Assembly (NCBI GenBank): GCA_018902795.1
Contig: JAHIQD010000004.1
Location: forward strand, 248,001-312,000
Direction of reading: 5' to 3'
Length of the DNA: 64,000 bases
From: Bacteroidota bacterium
Lineage (GTDB): Bacteria; Bacteroidota; Bacteroidia; Flavobacteriales; Weeksellaceae
Shown: positions 39,300 through 48,880 of the stretch, one piece after another
Layout: the number at the start of each line of letters is the position of its first letter
Position numbering within the stretch: position 1 is the stretch's first letter
Notes under the pieces: generated by a model
The model's database searches: none
The model's input: only the letters and a program-made list of their open reading frames with translations
Told to the model about the DNA's origin: nothing
Position numbers and translations under genes: made by a program

Positions 39300-41234
39300 T
39301 TATTCTTTAATAAATTTGAGATTCTGACTGTCAATCTTCAGGAGGTAAATTCCCTTTGTCAATGAATTTACATTGATTGTCTTATCCGAGGAATAGGTGC
39401 CGGTTTTAATCATTTTGCCATCCATACTGTAAATTTCATATTTCTGGTTTTTGGTAATTCCGGAAACTGAAAGCTGATCTTTCACAGGATTCGGGTAAAC
39501 TTTGATTGCATCTTTTTCGGAATCATTCACGGCAAGAAAACCGGTGTCTTTTGTTACGGTAGAATTTCTCTGGATGATTTGGTTTTCATAGTTAAACTGA
39601 ACGGAGGCAACCGGGAAATTTACCAGATGAGCAAACACCTGATTATTCACTGTATTATTCAGAGCCAAATATGCAACCTCTCCACCTGTTCCGTTCACCT
39701 TAATTGGCAAAGGCATTTCAAAGAAACTTACTGACGGATGACTTTGGGTTTGAGCTACCTGAAATATTACGTTTTGATCTGCAGTTTGGTTCCAGCGGAT
39801 TTGGTAAGTAGGGTAACCTTGTCCGTAGATCCAGTCATTGAAGAATTCCGTAAAATCTTTACCTGTTGAGAGAAAAAGTGAGTTTTTTAAGTCTTCTGTT
39901 TTGGCATAGCTGTAAGCAAGATTAGGTCTTGCGTGGTAATCTTTAAGGGCCGAATAAAAGGCATCATCTCCTAATATCCATTTGATCATCCGTACCACAT
40001 AACCGCCTTTTGAATAAGTTAATCTGCCGCTAAAAATGGTATTAATATTATTTAAATTGGCATCGGAAACATATACGCTGCCGCCAGCTGAGCTTGTGAT
40101 GCTGTTCATTTCGCCTGCTAAATAACTCATGAACTGAGTATTAGTCATTAGTAATTTTTCATTCGCTACATGTTCTCCGAAGGTTGCGAAACCCTCATTC
40201 AGCCAGATATCATTCCATGCACCGCAGGTTACTTTATCACCAAACCACTGGTGAGCCAGTTCGTGTGCAATAATTCCTCTGCTCCATGCACCCATTGACG
40301 ACATTGTAGCATGCTCCATGCCGCCGCCCCAGCCAAATTCCATATGTCCGTATTTCTCGTTTCTATAGGGATATGGCCCGAAAAACTGCTCGAAGGTATT
40401 CATCACCGTTTTAGTCCAGTCGATATTTGACATAATGGTTCCGTTAGCAGCAGTGGATGGATATACATAATTTACGAAAGGAAAAGGCGGCGTGCCCATG
40501 GTGTCATTAAATTTCGTGTAATTCGTGATACCAAGACCGATAAGATATGCAGGAATAGGATAATTGGTTTGCCAAAAAGTTAGCTTCTTGCCGCCGCCAA
40601 TGAGGTTTTCCGAAAAAAGTTTTCCGTTGGCAGCTACATTATATTGGGAAGGAGTGGTGATTTTAAAATCAACTTTGTCAATCTTATCATTCATACTTTG
40701 TTTGGTGGGAAACCATTCCTGAGCTCCGTAGGGTTCAGAAAGGGTAAACAGAACCGGAGTACCACCCTGCGTCGATATCGTAAAAGCATCACCTGCACTT
40801 CCTACGGAGGTCGGAACTCCCGAATATTTTACTGACAGCGAATCTAGCGTTGAAGAGGCAATATTTGCCGGGAAATCAATTTTTAATTCTTTAGTCGCCA
40901 GCTGCGTAAAACTTAGGTTGCTGCCGTGGTATTTTACCTCGGAAACAGCAAGCCCGTCCGAAAGATCAAAATATATACTGGAAATATTTTGATTGGGAAC
41001 AAAGTGGCTGGTCACCGTTCCGCTCACCAACCGCTGTGCCGGATCGAGATCCAGTTCAAGCCTCTGATATTTCAGGTCGTAATTTAAGGTATTGGGATTT
41101 ACGTTGTATCCAATCATTTTTGAATACGTAGTGAGCTCGTTCTGCATCATATTTTTTCTTTCTGCCTCTTCATGTTTCTGCGAAAAAACCTGGGCGAAAA
41201 TAAAAGAAAAAGCAATTACATAAAATTTTTTCAT
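39300..41234 (-). CDS. Secreted M1-family zinc aminopeptidase with T9SS tail
   Basis: A 644-residue exported aminopeptidase. It has a signal peptide (MKKFYVIAFSFIFAQVFSQ), an N-terminal beta domain, then a catalytic domain with GGMEHATMSSMGAW (the GxMEN-like substrate motif), HELAHQWFG near residue 324 and the downstream Glu in NEGFATFGEHV. The usual large C-terminal helical domain of M1 enzymes is short. Residues ~561-644 are a T9SS type A tail (KVYPNPVKDQLSVSG to SLTKGIYLLKI). The gene stands alone between two terminators. The substrate is unknown; the family is secure. Confidence 0.93.
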   Translation of the reverse strand: MKKFYVIAFSFIFAQVFSQKHEEAERKNMMQNELTTYSKMIGYNVNPNTLNYDLKYQRLELDLDPAQRLVSGTVTSHFVPNQNISSIYFDLSDGLAVSEVKYHGSNLSFTQLATKELKIDFPANIASSTLDSLSVKYSGVPTSVGSAGDAFTISTQGGTPVLFTLSEPYGAQEWFPTKQSMNDKIDKVDFKITTPSQYNVAANGKLFSENLIGGGKKLTFWQTNYPIPAYLIGLGITNYTKFNDTMGTPPFPFVNYVYPSTAANGTIMSNIDWTKTVMNTFEQFFGPYPYRNEKYGHMEFGWGGGMEHATMSSMGAWSRGIIAHELAHQWFGDKVTCGAWNDIWLNEGFATFGEHVANEKLLMTNTQFMSYLAGEMNSITSSAGGSVYVSDANLNNINTIFSGRLTYSKGGYVVRMIKWILGDDAFYSALKDYHARPNLAYSYAKTEDLKNSLFLSTGKDFTEFFNDWIYGQGYPTYQIRWNQTADQNVIFQVAQTQSHPSVSFFEMPLPIKVNGTGGEVAYLALNNTVNNQVFAHLVNFPVASVQFNYENQIIQRNSTVTKDTGFLAVNDSEKDAIKVYPNPVKDQLSVSGITKNQKYEIYSMDGKMIKTGTYSSDKTINVNSLTKGIYLLKIDSQNLKFIKE

Positions 41235-41263
41235 TTAGTTTAATTTTTGGCTAAAGTTAAAAA

Positions 41264-41290
41264 AAACCTTTCAATAATTATTGAAAGGTT
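41264..41290 (-). terminator. Terminator after dacB
   Basis: A palindromic stem, AACCTTTCAAT / ATTGAAAGGTT, is followed on the minus strand by eight T. It lies 25 bases past the dacB stop. Confidence 0.8.
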
Positions 41291-41315
41291 AAAAATTTTA
41301 TGTTTTGTTTGAAGA

Positions 41316-42764
41316 TTAAAGATTCAGTGCAGGTTCCAGAATCTGCTCCATTCTGCTTTTTACCTGATCTACAGATCCTGCATAATTATTAATCAATAAA
41401 GAAAAAACCAATGTTTTGCCGGTATTTGTTTTCATATAACCTGCCAGCGTCTTTACCTTATTCAGAGTGCCTGTCTTCGCAAAAATCTGTCCGTTGCCGT
41501 TACCGTAAAACCATTTTTTTAAAGTTCCGGACTGGCCGCCCACAGGCAAAGAATCAAAATAAGTTTTATAATATTTTTCACCCATCAGATTTGTGAGGAA
41601 TTTAGCCTGAGAAATAGGAGTTACAAGATTATTCCGGGAAAGTCCGCTTCCATCAATATAATTGAGCCCGTTGGTATCAAAACCTACTGCACTTAAATGA
41701 TCGGTAACTACTTTTCGACCCGACTCCAGTGTCTGATTGCCATTTTTCTGAAATCCTACCATTCTCAATGTGGCTTCTGCCAGCGCATTATCACTGTGCT
41801 GATTGGTATAGAAAACAATTTCAGCTAAAGTTGGCGACTGATAAACGGTAATTATCTCTCTTTTTTCAGGATTAAGATCCGTACTTTTAGTAACTACTTT
41901 GCCGGATACAGACATACCGCTTTTCAGCATCGTCGCTCTCAGCGTATTGGCCAGATAAGCAGGCGCATCAGGCAACTTCGTGGTTAAACCTGCACCTTCA
42001 AATTTATCAGCATATACCATCTGTTTGATATACGGCGAAATGTAATAGAAGTTTTTATTGTCTGCAAAAGGGTTCAGCTGTTTTGAGATCAGCTTTTCAT
42101 TTTGTGGGTTAATGTCTAAAGTAGATCCTGCCGGCAGGTAATAATTTCCGTTTTCCAGCCAAACAATATTTTCAGGAAGTTTCTGGGTTTTATTGATTTT
42201 GAAAACCGCGGTCTGAATAATAATGTCGCCTTTCACTTTTTTAATTCCTTTATCGCCCATTGCTTTTACAAAGTCAGCGATAATTTCACGGTAAGATGAT
42301 GCTCCTGCCTTATTGGTTCCCAGAGAAGGGTCGCCGCTTCCCACAATGTAAAGATTTCCCTGAAGATTTCCTTCTGCATCGATATTACCCGAATATTCCA
42401 GCTGGGTATTCCAACGGAAATTTTCCCCAAGTAAATTCATTGCAGTTTCTGTCGTCAGAAGCTTTGTGGTAGAAGCCGGAACCAAAGACGCATTCTCATT
42501 ATAAGAACTGACTACTTTTTTGGTTTTCGGGTCATAGATCACAAAACCCCACGACGCATTACGCAGAACCGGATCATTCATCATGGAATTAATATTAATG
42601 TCCACCAGTTCTTTTGGAGACATTAATTTTTCCGGCGAGCCGGAATTCGAAGAATGATTGTCGTAAGATTGAGGATAATTTGAAGAAGCGAATGTTCCCT
42701 GTCCGAATGCAAGCGATGAAAACGCAAGCGCAGAGGTGATAAATATATTTTTAAGTTGAATCAT
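41316..42764 (-). CDS. dacB: D-alanyl-D-alanine carboxypeptidase/endopeptidase (PBP4 type)
   Basis: Class C penicillin-binding protein that trims peptide stems and cuts cross-links in peptidoglycan. The 482-residue protein has a signal sequence (IFITSALAFSSLAFGQ), the SxxK nucleophile in PASTTKLLTTE (about residue 98), SxN in SDNALAEATL (~326) and KTG in FAKTGTLNKVKTLAGYMKT (~429), in the right order and spacing. It is monocistronic with a -7 box at 42841-42848. Location is periplasmic. Confidence 0.94.
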   Translation of the reverse strand: MIQLKNIFITSALAFSSLAFGQGTFASSNYPQSYDNHSSNSGSPEKLMSPKELVDININSMMNDPVLRNASWGFVIYDPKTKKVVSSYNENASLVPASTTKLLTTETAMNLLGENFRWNTQLEYSGNIDAEGNLQGNLYIVGSGDPSLGTNKAGASSYREIIADFVKAMGDKGIKKVKGDIIIQTAVFKINKTQKLPENIVWLENGNYYLPAGSTLDINPQNEKLISKQLNPFADNKNFYYISPYIKQMVYADKFEGAGLTTKLPDAPAYLANTLRATMLKSGMSVSGKVVTKSTDLNPEKREIITVYQSPTLAEIVFYTNQHSDNALAEATLRMVGFQKNGNQTLESGRKVVTDHLSAVGFDTNGLNYIDGSGLSRNNLVTPISQAKFLTNLMGEKYYKTYFDSLPVGGQSGTLKKWFYGNGNGQIFAKTGTLNKVKTLAGYMKTNTGKTLVFSLLINNYAGSVDQVKSRMEQILEPALNL

Positions 42765-42840
42765 TTAATTTAACTGTTTGATTATCTGAGTAACTCTTTG
42801 TTAAGCTGAAGTATGAAATGCAAAACATAATTTCAACGGT

Positions 42841-42848
42841 CAAAAATA
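42841..42848 (-). promoter_or_regulatory. -7 box upstream of dacB
   Basis: The minus strand reads TATTTTTG (TAnnTTTG), about 77 bases before the ATG at 42764, implying a leader of roughly 70 bases. Confidence 0.4.
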
Positions 42849-42912
42849 TAAATTATTGCTGACGTACCGTGTTTTCACCCTTATAAAACGCCGTTAATTT
42901 TGTTAATTTTAG

Positions 42913-45360
42913 TTAAAAATCGACAAAAGTCATCTTTTTAATACTCTGATATGCAGTTATTTCGTCAAATTCATCGAAACTTTTTAGAACCAACTGCTTG
43001 AATTCTGCATATTTTTTGCCGCGCGGAAGTTTAAGTAAAATTTGATACTGATACATTAAATTCAGTTTCCCAATCGGTGATTTTTCAGGACCAAGAATGC
43101 ATTCCTCCGGTAAATATTTTCTGAGGATTGAACCCAGAAACTGAGAAGCCCGGTTTACTTTGTCTTCTTTACGGTGTTTCAGCTCAATCATGATGAGCTT
43201 TACATAAGGCGGATAGTGGAATTTTCTTCTCTCTTCCAGAAAATGTACATAAATCTTAGCCGGACTATTCTCTTTGATCAACTGAAAAACAGAATGTTGC
43301 GGATTGTAAGTCTGAATCAGCACTTTTCCTTCCCCCGAAATTCTTCCTGCTCTGCCCGATACCTGAGTAATAAGTTGAAAAGCTCTTTCTTCCGCCCTGA
43401 AATCCTGAACATACAGCATCGAATCTGCTCTTGGAATAGCAACCAATTCAATATTATCGAAATCCAGACCTTTGGAAATCATCTGAGTCCCTACGACGAT
43501 ATCCGTTTCGCCTTCTTCAATTTTCTCATATAATTTTTCATAGGCAAACTTTTTCCGCATCGAATCGACATCCATTCTGTCAACCTCTGAATCAGGGAAA
43601 AGCCGTGAAACTTCTTCGTGAATCTGCTCTACCCCAACGCCGCGTTCATTCAGATTTTCTGAATGACATTTCGGGCAGGCTTTCGGTTTTGAAGCTTTCT
43701 GTCCGCAATAATGGCATTTCATTTCATTCGAAAATTTATGATAAGTCATTACCACATCACAGTTTGAACAGTAATTGACGTAACCACAACTTTCACATTC
43801 AATCACGTTAGCGTAACCACGGCGGTTGTGGAGAATCATCGTCTGCTTTTCCCTTTCGAGCTCCTTCTTCATTTCATCAATCAGTTTTAAAGAAAAATTT
43901 CCAATTACTTTTTTGGAATCCTGCTCTTCTTTAAAGTTGATCAATTCGAATTCAGGAAGTTTTACATTTCCGAATCGTTCGCCAAGGAAAACATATTTCA
44001 GTTTGTCTTTCTGCGCCAGATAATAAGACTCTACGGAAGGCGTTGCTGACCCTAAAATGACATGTGCATTGTAAAATTTCGCTAAAACCTGCGACGCATC
44101 TTTCGCATTGAAAAAAGGAGAAACTTCTCTCGGTTTGTAGGCAGAATCATGTTCTTCATCCACAACAACCAGTCCTAAATTAAGAAAAGGCAGAAACAGC
44201 GCATTGCGGGTCCCGATAAGTATTTTGAGGTTGTTATTCTTCACATTCCGCCACACTTCCACCTTTTCGAAATCGGTCAGTTTCTGGTGATAAAAGCCAA
44301 GCTGTTTGCCATATTTTTTTTCTAAACGCTGAACGATTTGTTTTGTAAGAGAAATTTCTGGAAGAAGAAATAAGACGTTTTTCCCAGCGCCTATTGTTTC
44401 TTCAATTTTCTCTAAATAAATATGTGTTTTGCCCGAAGAAGTGACGCCGTGAAGCAGAACATTTTTTCCAGATTCAAACGCTTCATCGATTTCCTTTATT
44501 GATTGAAGCTGAGCCTCAGTCAGTTTTTCCAGATTTTCAATTTCGCCCTCGTAAGTTTCAAGGCGGTCTTTCTGCAGAAAATATTCCTGAACCAAATTTT
44601 TCTCCACCAAAGATTTCAACTGGGAATGTGCAAAATTTCCTTCTTCGAAAATTTCTGATTTTTTAATATGAGTTTCAGGATTTTCGGTATGCTTTTCAAG
44701 AATTAAAAGGAAGAATTCCTGCTGTTTTGGAGAACGTTTCAGTTCCAGAAGTATTTCCGGAAGTTTTCTTTTACCTAATTCATCTTCATTTATTTTTAAA
44801 TATGCTACTTCTTTTGCTCTGTATTTTTCCGCAATTTTTTCATCAATTTCTATATACTGCAAATCGATCAGTGAATTGATGGTTTTTACGATTTCTTTTT
44901 TGGGAATAAATGCTTCGATCTCCGTAATATTGATCAGCTGCCGAACTTCCAATGCCTGGATAAGATACATTTCGTTCACATCCAAATTCTGGAAATCAAC
45001 GGTAACATTCGGTTTCAATTTCAGATAGGTTTCGCTTTCCAGCTTTAAGGAAGAAGGAAATGCGAACCGGTAAATTTCTCCCATATTACAGAGATAATAT
45101 TCGGAAAGCCACTTCCAGAAGCGGATCTGTTCTTTCGGTAAAATCGGAAAATCATCCAGAATATTAATGATTTCCTTCGGAACAAAAGTTTCAGGATCGT
45201 TTTGGTGAAGCTCCATGACAATTCCTGTGTAAATTTTCTTTCCGCGAAATGACACCAAAACCCGCATTCCCGATTCTAATACTCTCACCAATTCGTCGGG
45301 AACTTTGTAGGTAAAAGTTCCTTTAAGGTTGAGCGGTAAAATAATTTGGGCGAAATTCAA
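42913..45360 (-). CDS. priA: Replication restart helicase PriA
   Basis: Recognises stalled or D-loop forks and reloads the replicative helicase. The 815-residue protein has the N-terminal DNA-binding part (FAQIILPLNLKGTFTYKVP), the helicase core with Walker A GVTSSGKTHIYLEKI near residue 305 and DEEHD near 400, and a zinc-binding insert with eight Cys (CESCGYVNYCSNC, CHYCG, CPKC). Start: the conserved N-terminus begins directly at a TTG (45358-45360) and no in-frame ATG precedes it, so translation from TTG is the best reading. 228 bases upstream separate it from the proline dehydrogenase gene. Confidence 0.96.
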   Translation of the reverse strand: MNFAQIILPLNLKGTFTYKVPDELVRVLESGMRVLVSFRGKKIYTGIVMELHQNDPETFVPKEIINILDDFPILPKEQIRFWKWLSEYYLCNMGEIYRFAFPSSLKLESETYLKLKPNVTVDFQNLDVNEMYLIQALEVRQLINITEIEAFIPKKEIVKTINSLIDLQYIEIDEKIAEKYRAKEVAYLKINEDELGKRKLPEILLELKRSPKQQEFFLLILEKHTENPETHIKKSEIFEEGNFAHSQLKSLVEKNLVQEYFLQKDRLETYEGEIENLEKLTEAQLQSIKEIDEAFESGKNVLLHGVTSSGKTHIYLEKIEETIGAGKNVLFLLPEISLTKQIVQRLEKKYGKQLGFYHQKLTDFEKVEVWRNVKNNNLKILIGTRNALFLPFLNLGLVVVDEEHDSAYKPREVSPFFNAKDASQVLAKFYNAHVILGSATPSVESYYLAQKDKLKYVFLGERFGNVKLPEFELINFKEEQDSKKVIGNFSLKLIDEMKKELEREKQTMILHNRRGYANVIECESCGYVNYCSNCDVVMTYHKFSNEMKCHYCGQKASKPKACPKCHSENLNERGVGVEQIHEEVSRLFPDSEVDRMDVDSMRKKFAYEKLYEKIEEGETDIVVGTQMISKGLDFDNIELVAIPRADSMLYVQDFRAEERAFQLITQVSGRAGRISGEGKVLIQTYNPQHSVFQLIKENSPAKIYVHFLEERRKFHYPPYVKLIMIELKHRKEDKVNRASQFLGSILRKYLPEECILGPEKSPIGKLNLMYQYQILLKLPRGKKYAEFKQLVLKSFDEFDEITAYQSIKKMTFVDF

Positions 45361-45508
45361 GTTTGAAATTTGATGGTTTGGATTATTCGAATCTGTTGAA
45401 TTTGGTTTTGATTTACAAATTTAATGAAAAAAATACAGCATTGCTACTGAGCTTGCGGTCCGAAGTTATTTTGCTTTGAGTAACAACTTAAAGATGATTT
45501 AAAAACAA

Positions 45509-45528
45509 AAACGGGCAAAAGCCCGTTT
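45509..45528 (-). terminator. Terminator after proline dehydrogenase
   Basis: An 8-pair stem, AAACGGGC / GCCCGTTT with loop AAAA, is followed on the minus strand by TTTGTTTTT. It lies about 60 bases past the stop at 45589. Confidence 0.85.
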
Positions 45529-45588
45529 ATTTATATTGTAGTCTGGAATAAATTCCCAGCCTGTTTACCCGTTTTTAAAAACTTCGCT

Positions 45589-46755
45589 TTATTTTTTTCT
45601 TCTTTTCAGTTCTTTGTCAATCAGTCCAAGTTCTCTGCCGGTTTGGCCGGCAACTGAAGTATTTTCCTGAGCCCGTCTCGTAAGGTAAGGTACGACATCT
45701 TTCACCGGGCCATAAGGAAGATATTTGCAGACATTGTATTTTTCTGCGCCGAGATAATAAGTAATATTATCGCTCATTCCGTACAGTTGCCCAAAATAAA
45801 TCTGATGATGATCGTGAGGTAAACCCATCGCTTTCATTTTATCCATAACCAGTTCGGTAGATTTTTCGTTGTGGGTACCGAAAAATGCGGAAACAATGTC
45901 TAAATTGTTCAACACAAAATCAATCGCTGCATTATAGTTATCGTCAGAAGCCTGCTTGGTTGGCTGAATCGGATCAGGATAATTCATTGCTGCTGCGCGT
46001 TCCCTTTCTTTTTCCATATACGCTCCGCGGACAAATTTATAGCCCAGGAAATAGTTTTTCGCTTTTGCTCTTTCTAAATCTTTCGCGAGATACTCCAATC
46101 TGCCGGTTCGGTACATCTGTATGGTATTCCAAACAATGGCTTTTTCTCTGTTGAATTTTTCCATCATTTCGTTCACCAGATCGTCGGTCGCATCCTGCAT
46201 CCAGCTGTCTTCGGCATCAATCATCAATACTACATTTCTGTCAAATGCCATCTTACAAACTTCCTCATATCTTCTCACTACTCTAGCCCATTCTTCTTTT
46301 TGGGAAGCCGTCAGTTCTACTTTTTTTCCCACTTCTTCATAAATTTCAATCCGTCCGAAACCGGTTGGTTTAAAAACCACAAACGGGATCGCAGGATTTC
46401 CTTCAGCAAATTTGATGTTTTGCTTAATTTCTTCACAGGTATCGTCAAAAACACTTTCTTCGGCTTTACCTTCAATCGCATAATCGAAAATACTTCCGAC
46501 GTGATGTTTAAACATCTGCTTTACCACTTTCATGCTTTCCTCACGGGTTTCGCCGCCACAAAACTGCTCAAACAAAGTTTGTTTAACCACTCCGGTCACA
46601 AAAGGAAAATTTTTCTCTACCGTAAAATTAAGTACAGAAATCCCCAATTTTGTAACGACAGGCTGCTCGATGGCTTTGAACATCCAGTATGCTTTTCTGA
46701 GTTGAGAGTCGGTTTTGTCGGCGAATGCAATTTGTGTATTGTTGAAAATGCTCAT
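45589..46755 (-). CDS. Proline dehydrogenase
   Basis: FAD enzyme that oxidises proline to pyrroline-5-carboxylate in proline catabolism. The 388-residue product is a stand-alone PutA-like barrel with FVGVVKQTLFEQFCGGE-like N-terminal elements, LMIDAEDSWMQDA, YKFVRGAYMEKERERAAAMNYPDPIQPT and the C-terminal catalytic YLPYGPVKDVVPYLTRRAQEN. I start it at 46755 (MSIFNNTQIAFADKT): the longer frame to 46839 runs through the -7 box at 46774-46781. It is divergent from aroB. The companion P5C dehydrogenase is not in the window. Confidence 0.93.
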   Translation of the reverse strand: MSIFNNTQIAFADKTDSQLRKAYWMFKAIEQPVVTKLGISVLNFTVEKNFPFVTGVVKQTLFEQFCGGETREESMKVVKQMFKHHVGSIFDYAIEGKAEESVFDDTCEEIKQNIKFAEGNPAIPFVVFKPTGFGRIEIYEEVGKKVELTASQKEEWARVVRRYEEVCKMAFDRNVVLMIDAEDSWMQDATDDLVNEMMEKFNREKAIVWNTIQMYRTGRLEYLAKDLERAKAKNYFLGYKFVRGAYMEKERERAAAMNYPDPIQPTKQASDDNYNAAIDFVLNNLDIVSAFFGTHNEKSTELVMDKMKAMGLPHDHHQIYFGQLYGMSDNITYYLGAEKYNVCKYLPYGPVKDVVPYLTRRAQENTSVAGQTGRELGLIDKELKRRKK

Positions 46756-46773
46756 GGGTAAATTTAAATTAAG

Positions 46774-46781
46774 CAAATTTA
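46774..46781 (-). promoter_or_regulatory. -7 box upstream of proline dehydrogenase
   Basis: The minus strand reads TAAATTTG, 18 bases before the ATG at 46755, and decides that start. Confidence 0.55.
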
Positions 46782-46818
46782 ACGATACTATATGAATTGA
46801 TAAAACGAATTTATAGTT

Positions 46819-46826
46819 TAATTTTG
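46819..46826 (+). promoter_or_regulatory. -7 box upstream of aroB
   Basis: TAATTTTG (TAnnTTTG) ends 16 bases before the ATG at 46843; it is part of a divergent pair with the proline dehydrogenase box. Confidence 0.5.
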
Positions 46827-46842
46827 TGACAAATTTCATGAT

Positions 46843-47883
46843 ATGATTACAGTTTTAGACCAGAATTTTTCTCAGCTCAACGTTTTTCTGGAAGGGTTAA
46901 AACCTTCAAAACTATTTATTCTGGTTGATGAACACACTCATGAATATTGCCTTCCCACGCTTTTAGGAAATCTCGATACCGAAATCCCTTTCGAAATCAT
47001 TGAAATTGAAGCCGGTGAAGAATTGAAAACCATTGAAACCGCAACACAGCTTTGGGAAATACTGTCCGAATTTGAAGCTGACAGAAAATCTCTAATGGTG
47101 AATTTGGGTGGAGGTGTAATTACCGATTTGGGTGGATTTGTAGCTTCCACTTATAAAAGAGGTATTAAATTTATCAATCTACCGACGACGCTTTTAGGAA
47201 TGTGTGACGCTTCCATTGGAGGAAAAACGGGCATTGATCATCAGTTTCTTAAAAACGTGATCGGGACTTTTGCCGAACCAGAGCAGATTTTTGTTTTCCA
47301 GGATTTCCTGTTGACATTACCTTTTGAAGAACTGAGAAGTGGTTTTGCTGAAATGCTGAAGCACGGTTTAATTGCCGATGAAAAACACTGGACCGATTTA
47401 ATTTCGATTAACCATTTAACGCCCGAAAACATTTTTCCTTTCATTGAAACTTCGATGAAAATTAAACAGAAAGTAGTAGAAATTGATTTTAAAGAACAGA
47501 ATATCCGGAAAACATTAAATTTCGGACACACGATCGGACACGCACTGGAAAGTTTATTTCTTCAAAAAGATCAACAAATTCCGCACGGTGAAGCGGTTGC
47601 ACTCGGAATGATTTGCGAAACCCGGCTTTCGTTTCTTGAGAAGTTCATCAGCGAAGAGACTGCAAATGAAATCATCAAAAACATCAGAAAGTTCTATCCT
47701 TATATTGCAATCACTGATTTTGCAACGGGCGATATTATTGGCCTGATGAGGAATGACAAAAAAAACACGGACGGAAATATCAGCTTTTCGTTGATTGATA
47801 AAATCGGCAGCTGTAAATACGACTGCTCAGTTCCTGAAAAGAAAATCGTTTCTACACTGGATTTTTATCAAAATTTGGCTTAA
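46843..47883 (+). CDS. aroB: 3-dehydroquinate synthase
   Basis: Second enzyme of the shikimate pathway, cyclising DAHP to 3-dehydroquinate with NAD and a divalent metal. The 346-residue product has the NAD-binding NLGGGVITDLGGFVAST (about residues 87-103), YKRGIKFINLPTTLLGMCDASIGGKTGID, and the metal ligands in SGFAEMLKHGL, LNFGHTIGHALES and HGEAVALGM. All are in order and the length is standard. It is followed by a 307-base gap before the beta-barrel gene. Confidence 0.96.
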   Translation: MITVLDQNFSQLNVFLEGLKPSKLFILVDEHTHEYCLPTLLGNLDTEIPFEIIEIEAGEELKTIETATQLWEILSEFEADRKSLMVNLGGGVITDLGGFVASTYKRGIKFINLPTTLLGMCDASIGGKTGIDHQFLKNVIGTFAEPEQIFVFQDFLLTLPFEELRSGFAEMLKHGLIADEKHWTDLISINHLTPENIFPFIETSMKIKQKVVEIDFKEQNIRKTLNFGHTIGHALESLFLQKDQQIPHGEAVALGMICETRLSFLEKFISEETANEIIKNIRKFYPYIAITDFATGDIIGLMRNDKKNTDGNISFSLIDKIGSCKYDCSVPEKKIVSTLDFYQNLA

Positions 47884-48190
47884 TCCTAACAATTCAGAGC
47901 TATTCACAGCATAATACTGCTTATTTTTCTCCATTTTTCTTTTATCTATTTTTTTGATTTTAATTAATTGAAAATCACTTTTTTATACATATTTAATTTT
48001 AAACTATTGTTTAATTTTTCCGCAAATTAATTGATTTTGGCACAGCGTTTGTCACTTCCCTCATGTAAAACGAATTTAAAAACGTGAATTTGACAAGGCT
48101 TTTTAAAATAAAACAGATTTACTAATACAATCTTTTTTAACACAACAGCCATTATCAAATTCATAAAAAAATTAATTAAAATTTAATATT
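47884..48190. other. 307-base intergenic region between aroB and a beta-barrel gene
   Basis: No reading frame, tRNA or repeat was found. The region holds the sigma-54-like promoter candidate at 48037-48052, then an AT-rich leader of about 130 bases before the ATG at 48191. It lacks the TAnnTTTG box found before most other genes here. No clear terminator is visible after aroB. Confidence 0.6.
48037..48052 (+). promoter_or_regulatory. Candidate sigma-54 promoter for the beta-barrel gene
   Basis: TTGGCAC at the -24 position and TTTGT at the -12 position have the correct 10-base spacing between the GG and the second dinucleotide. The -12 pair is GT rather than the canonical GC. It points toward the gene at 48191, with a leader of about 125 bases. 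Confidence 0.4.
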
Positions 48191-48820
48191 ATGAAAAAGT
48201 TATTTTTAGGTGCAGCAGTCGCAATGAGTTCATTGACATTCGCACAACAGTTTGGTATTAAAGCAGGGATGAACGTATCTTCACTTTCTAACGATTCATC
48301 ACTAAGTGATCAGCAATCCAAAATCGGATTTAATGCAGGTGTATTTATGAATGCTCCTTTAGCAGAAAACTTCAGCATTCAGCCAGAGCTTATCTATACT
48401 CAGTATGGTGCAAAAGGTACTTATAATGCAGATGTTGTAACTTCAAACGGAGTACAGAATCAGAAATTTTCATCTGCAACTCATTTAGATTACATCGCAT
48501 TACCGGTAATGTTCCAATACAACGCAACTCCAAGTTTCTATTTAGAAGCAGGTCCTGAGTTTGGATTATCTGTAAGTGCTAAAGACAAAGTGAAAAACGA
48601 AACAACTGGAGAAACTCTGGCAGAATCTGACAATTACAAAGACAGCATCAACGGATTTAATTTCGGTGTAGGTTTAGGTGCAGGTTACTATTTTACTCCT
48701 AATGTAGGTTTAACTGCAAGATATGTAGCTGGTCTTACTGATATCGCTAAAGACAGACCAAGCGGATCTGATTCAGTAAAAAACAATGTATTCCAAGTAG
48801 GTTTGGCTTACAAATTCTAA
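48191..48820 (+). CDS. Outer-membrane beta-barrel protein (PorT-like family)
   Basis: A 209-residue paralogue of the protein at 22208. It has signal peptide MKKLFLGAAVAMSSLTFAQ, then FGIKAGMNVSSLS, SKIGFNAGVFMNAPLAENF, FSIQPELIYTQYGAKG and a terminal VFQVGLAYKF with aromatic C-terminus. It differs from the 22208 protein mainly by a longer loop (NADVVTSNGVQNQKFSS) and by its upstream region. A shared family with a different promoter suggests expression under different conditions. Function unknown. Confidence 0.87.
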   Translation: MKKLFLGAAVAMSSLTFAQQFGIKAGMNVSSLSNDSSLSDQQSKIGFNAGVFMNAPLAENFSIQPELIYTQYGAKGTYNADVVTSNGVQNQKFSSATHLDYIALPVMFQYNATPSFYLEAGPEFGLSVSAKDKVKNETTGETLAESDNYKDSINGFNFGVGLGAGYYFTPNVGLTARYVAGLTDIAKDRPSGSDSVKNNVFQVGLAYKF

Positions 48821-48845
48821 GACACACACTTATTACATTCATATA

Positions 48846-48877
48846 AAAAAGGTTGGGAAATTATTCCCAACCTTTTT
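48846..48877. terminator. Bidirectional terminator between beta-barrel gene and purF
   Basis: A perfect 14-pair stem, AAAAAGGTTGGGAA / TTCCCAACCTTTTT with loop ATTA, ends both convergent genes. Confidence 0.9.
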
Positions 48878-48880
48878 ATT

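Noticed and set aside
39239..39334. N-terminal extension of kbl by 32 residues
   Set aside because: It reads through the terminator hairpin of the upstream M1 peptidase gene and is not part of the Kbl family.
46300..46761. 153-codon plus-strand frame opposite proline dehydrogenase
   Set aside because: Antisense of a well-supported enzyme gene; composition is that of a shadow frame.
46756..46839. 28-residue extension of proline dehydrogenase
   Set aside because: It covers the -7 box and shows no similarity to the family N-terminus.
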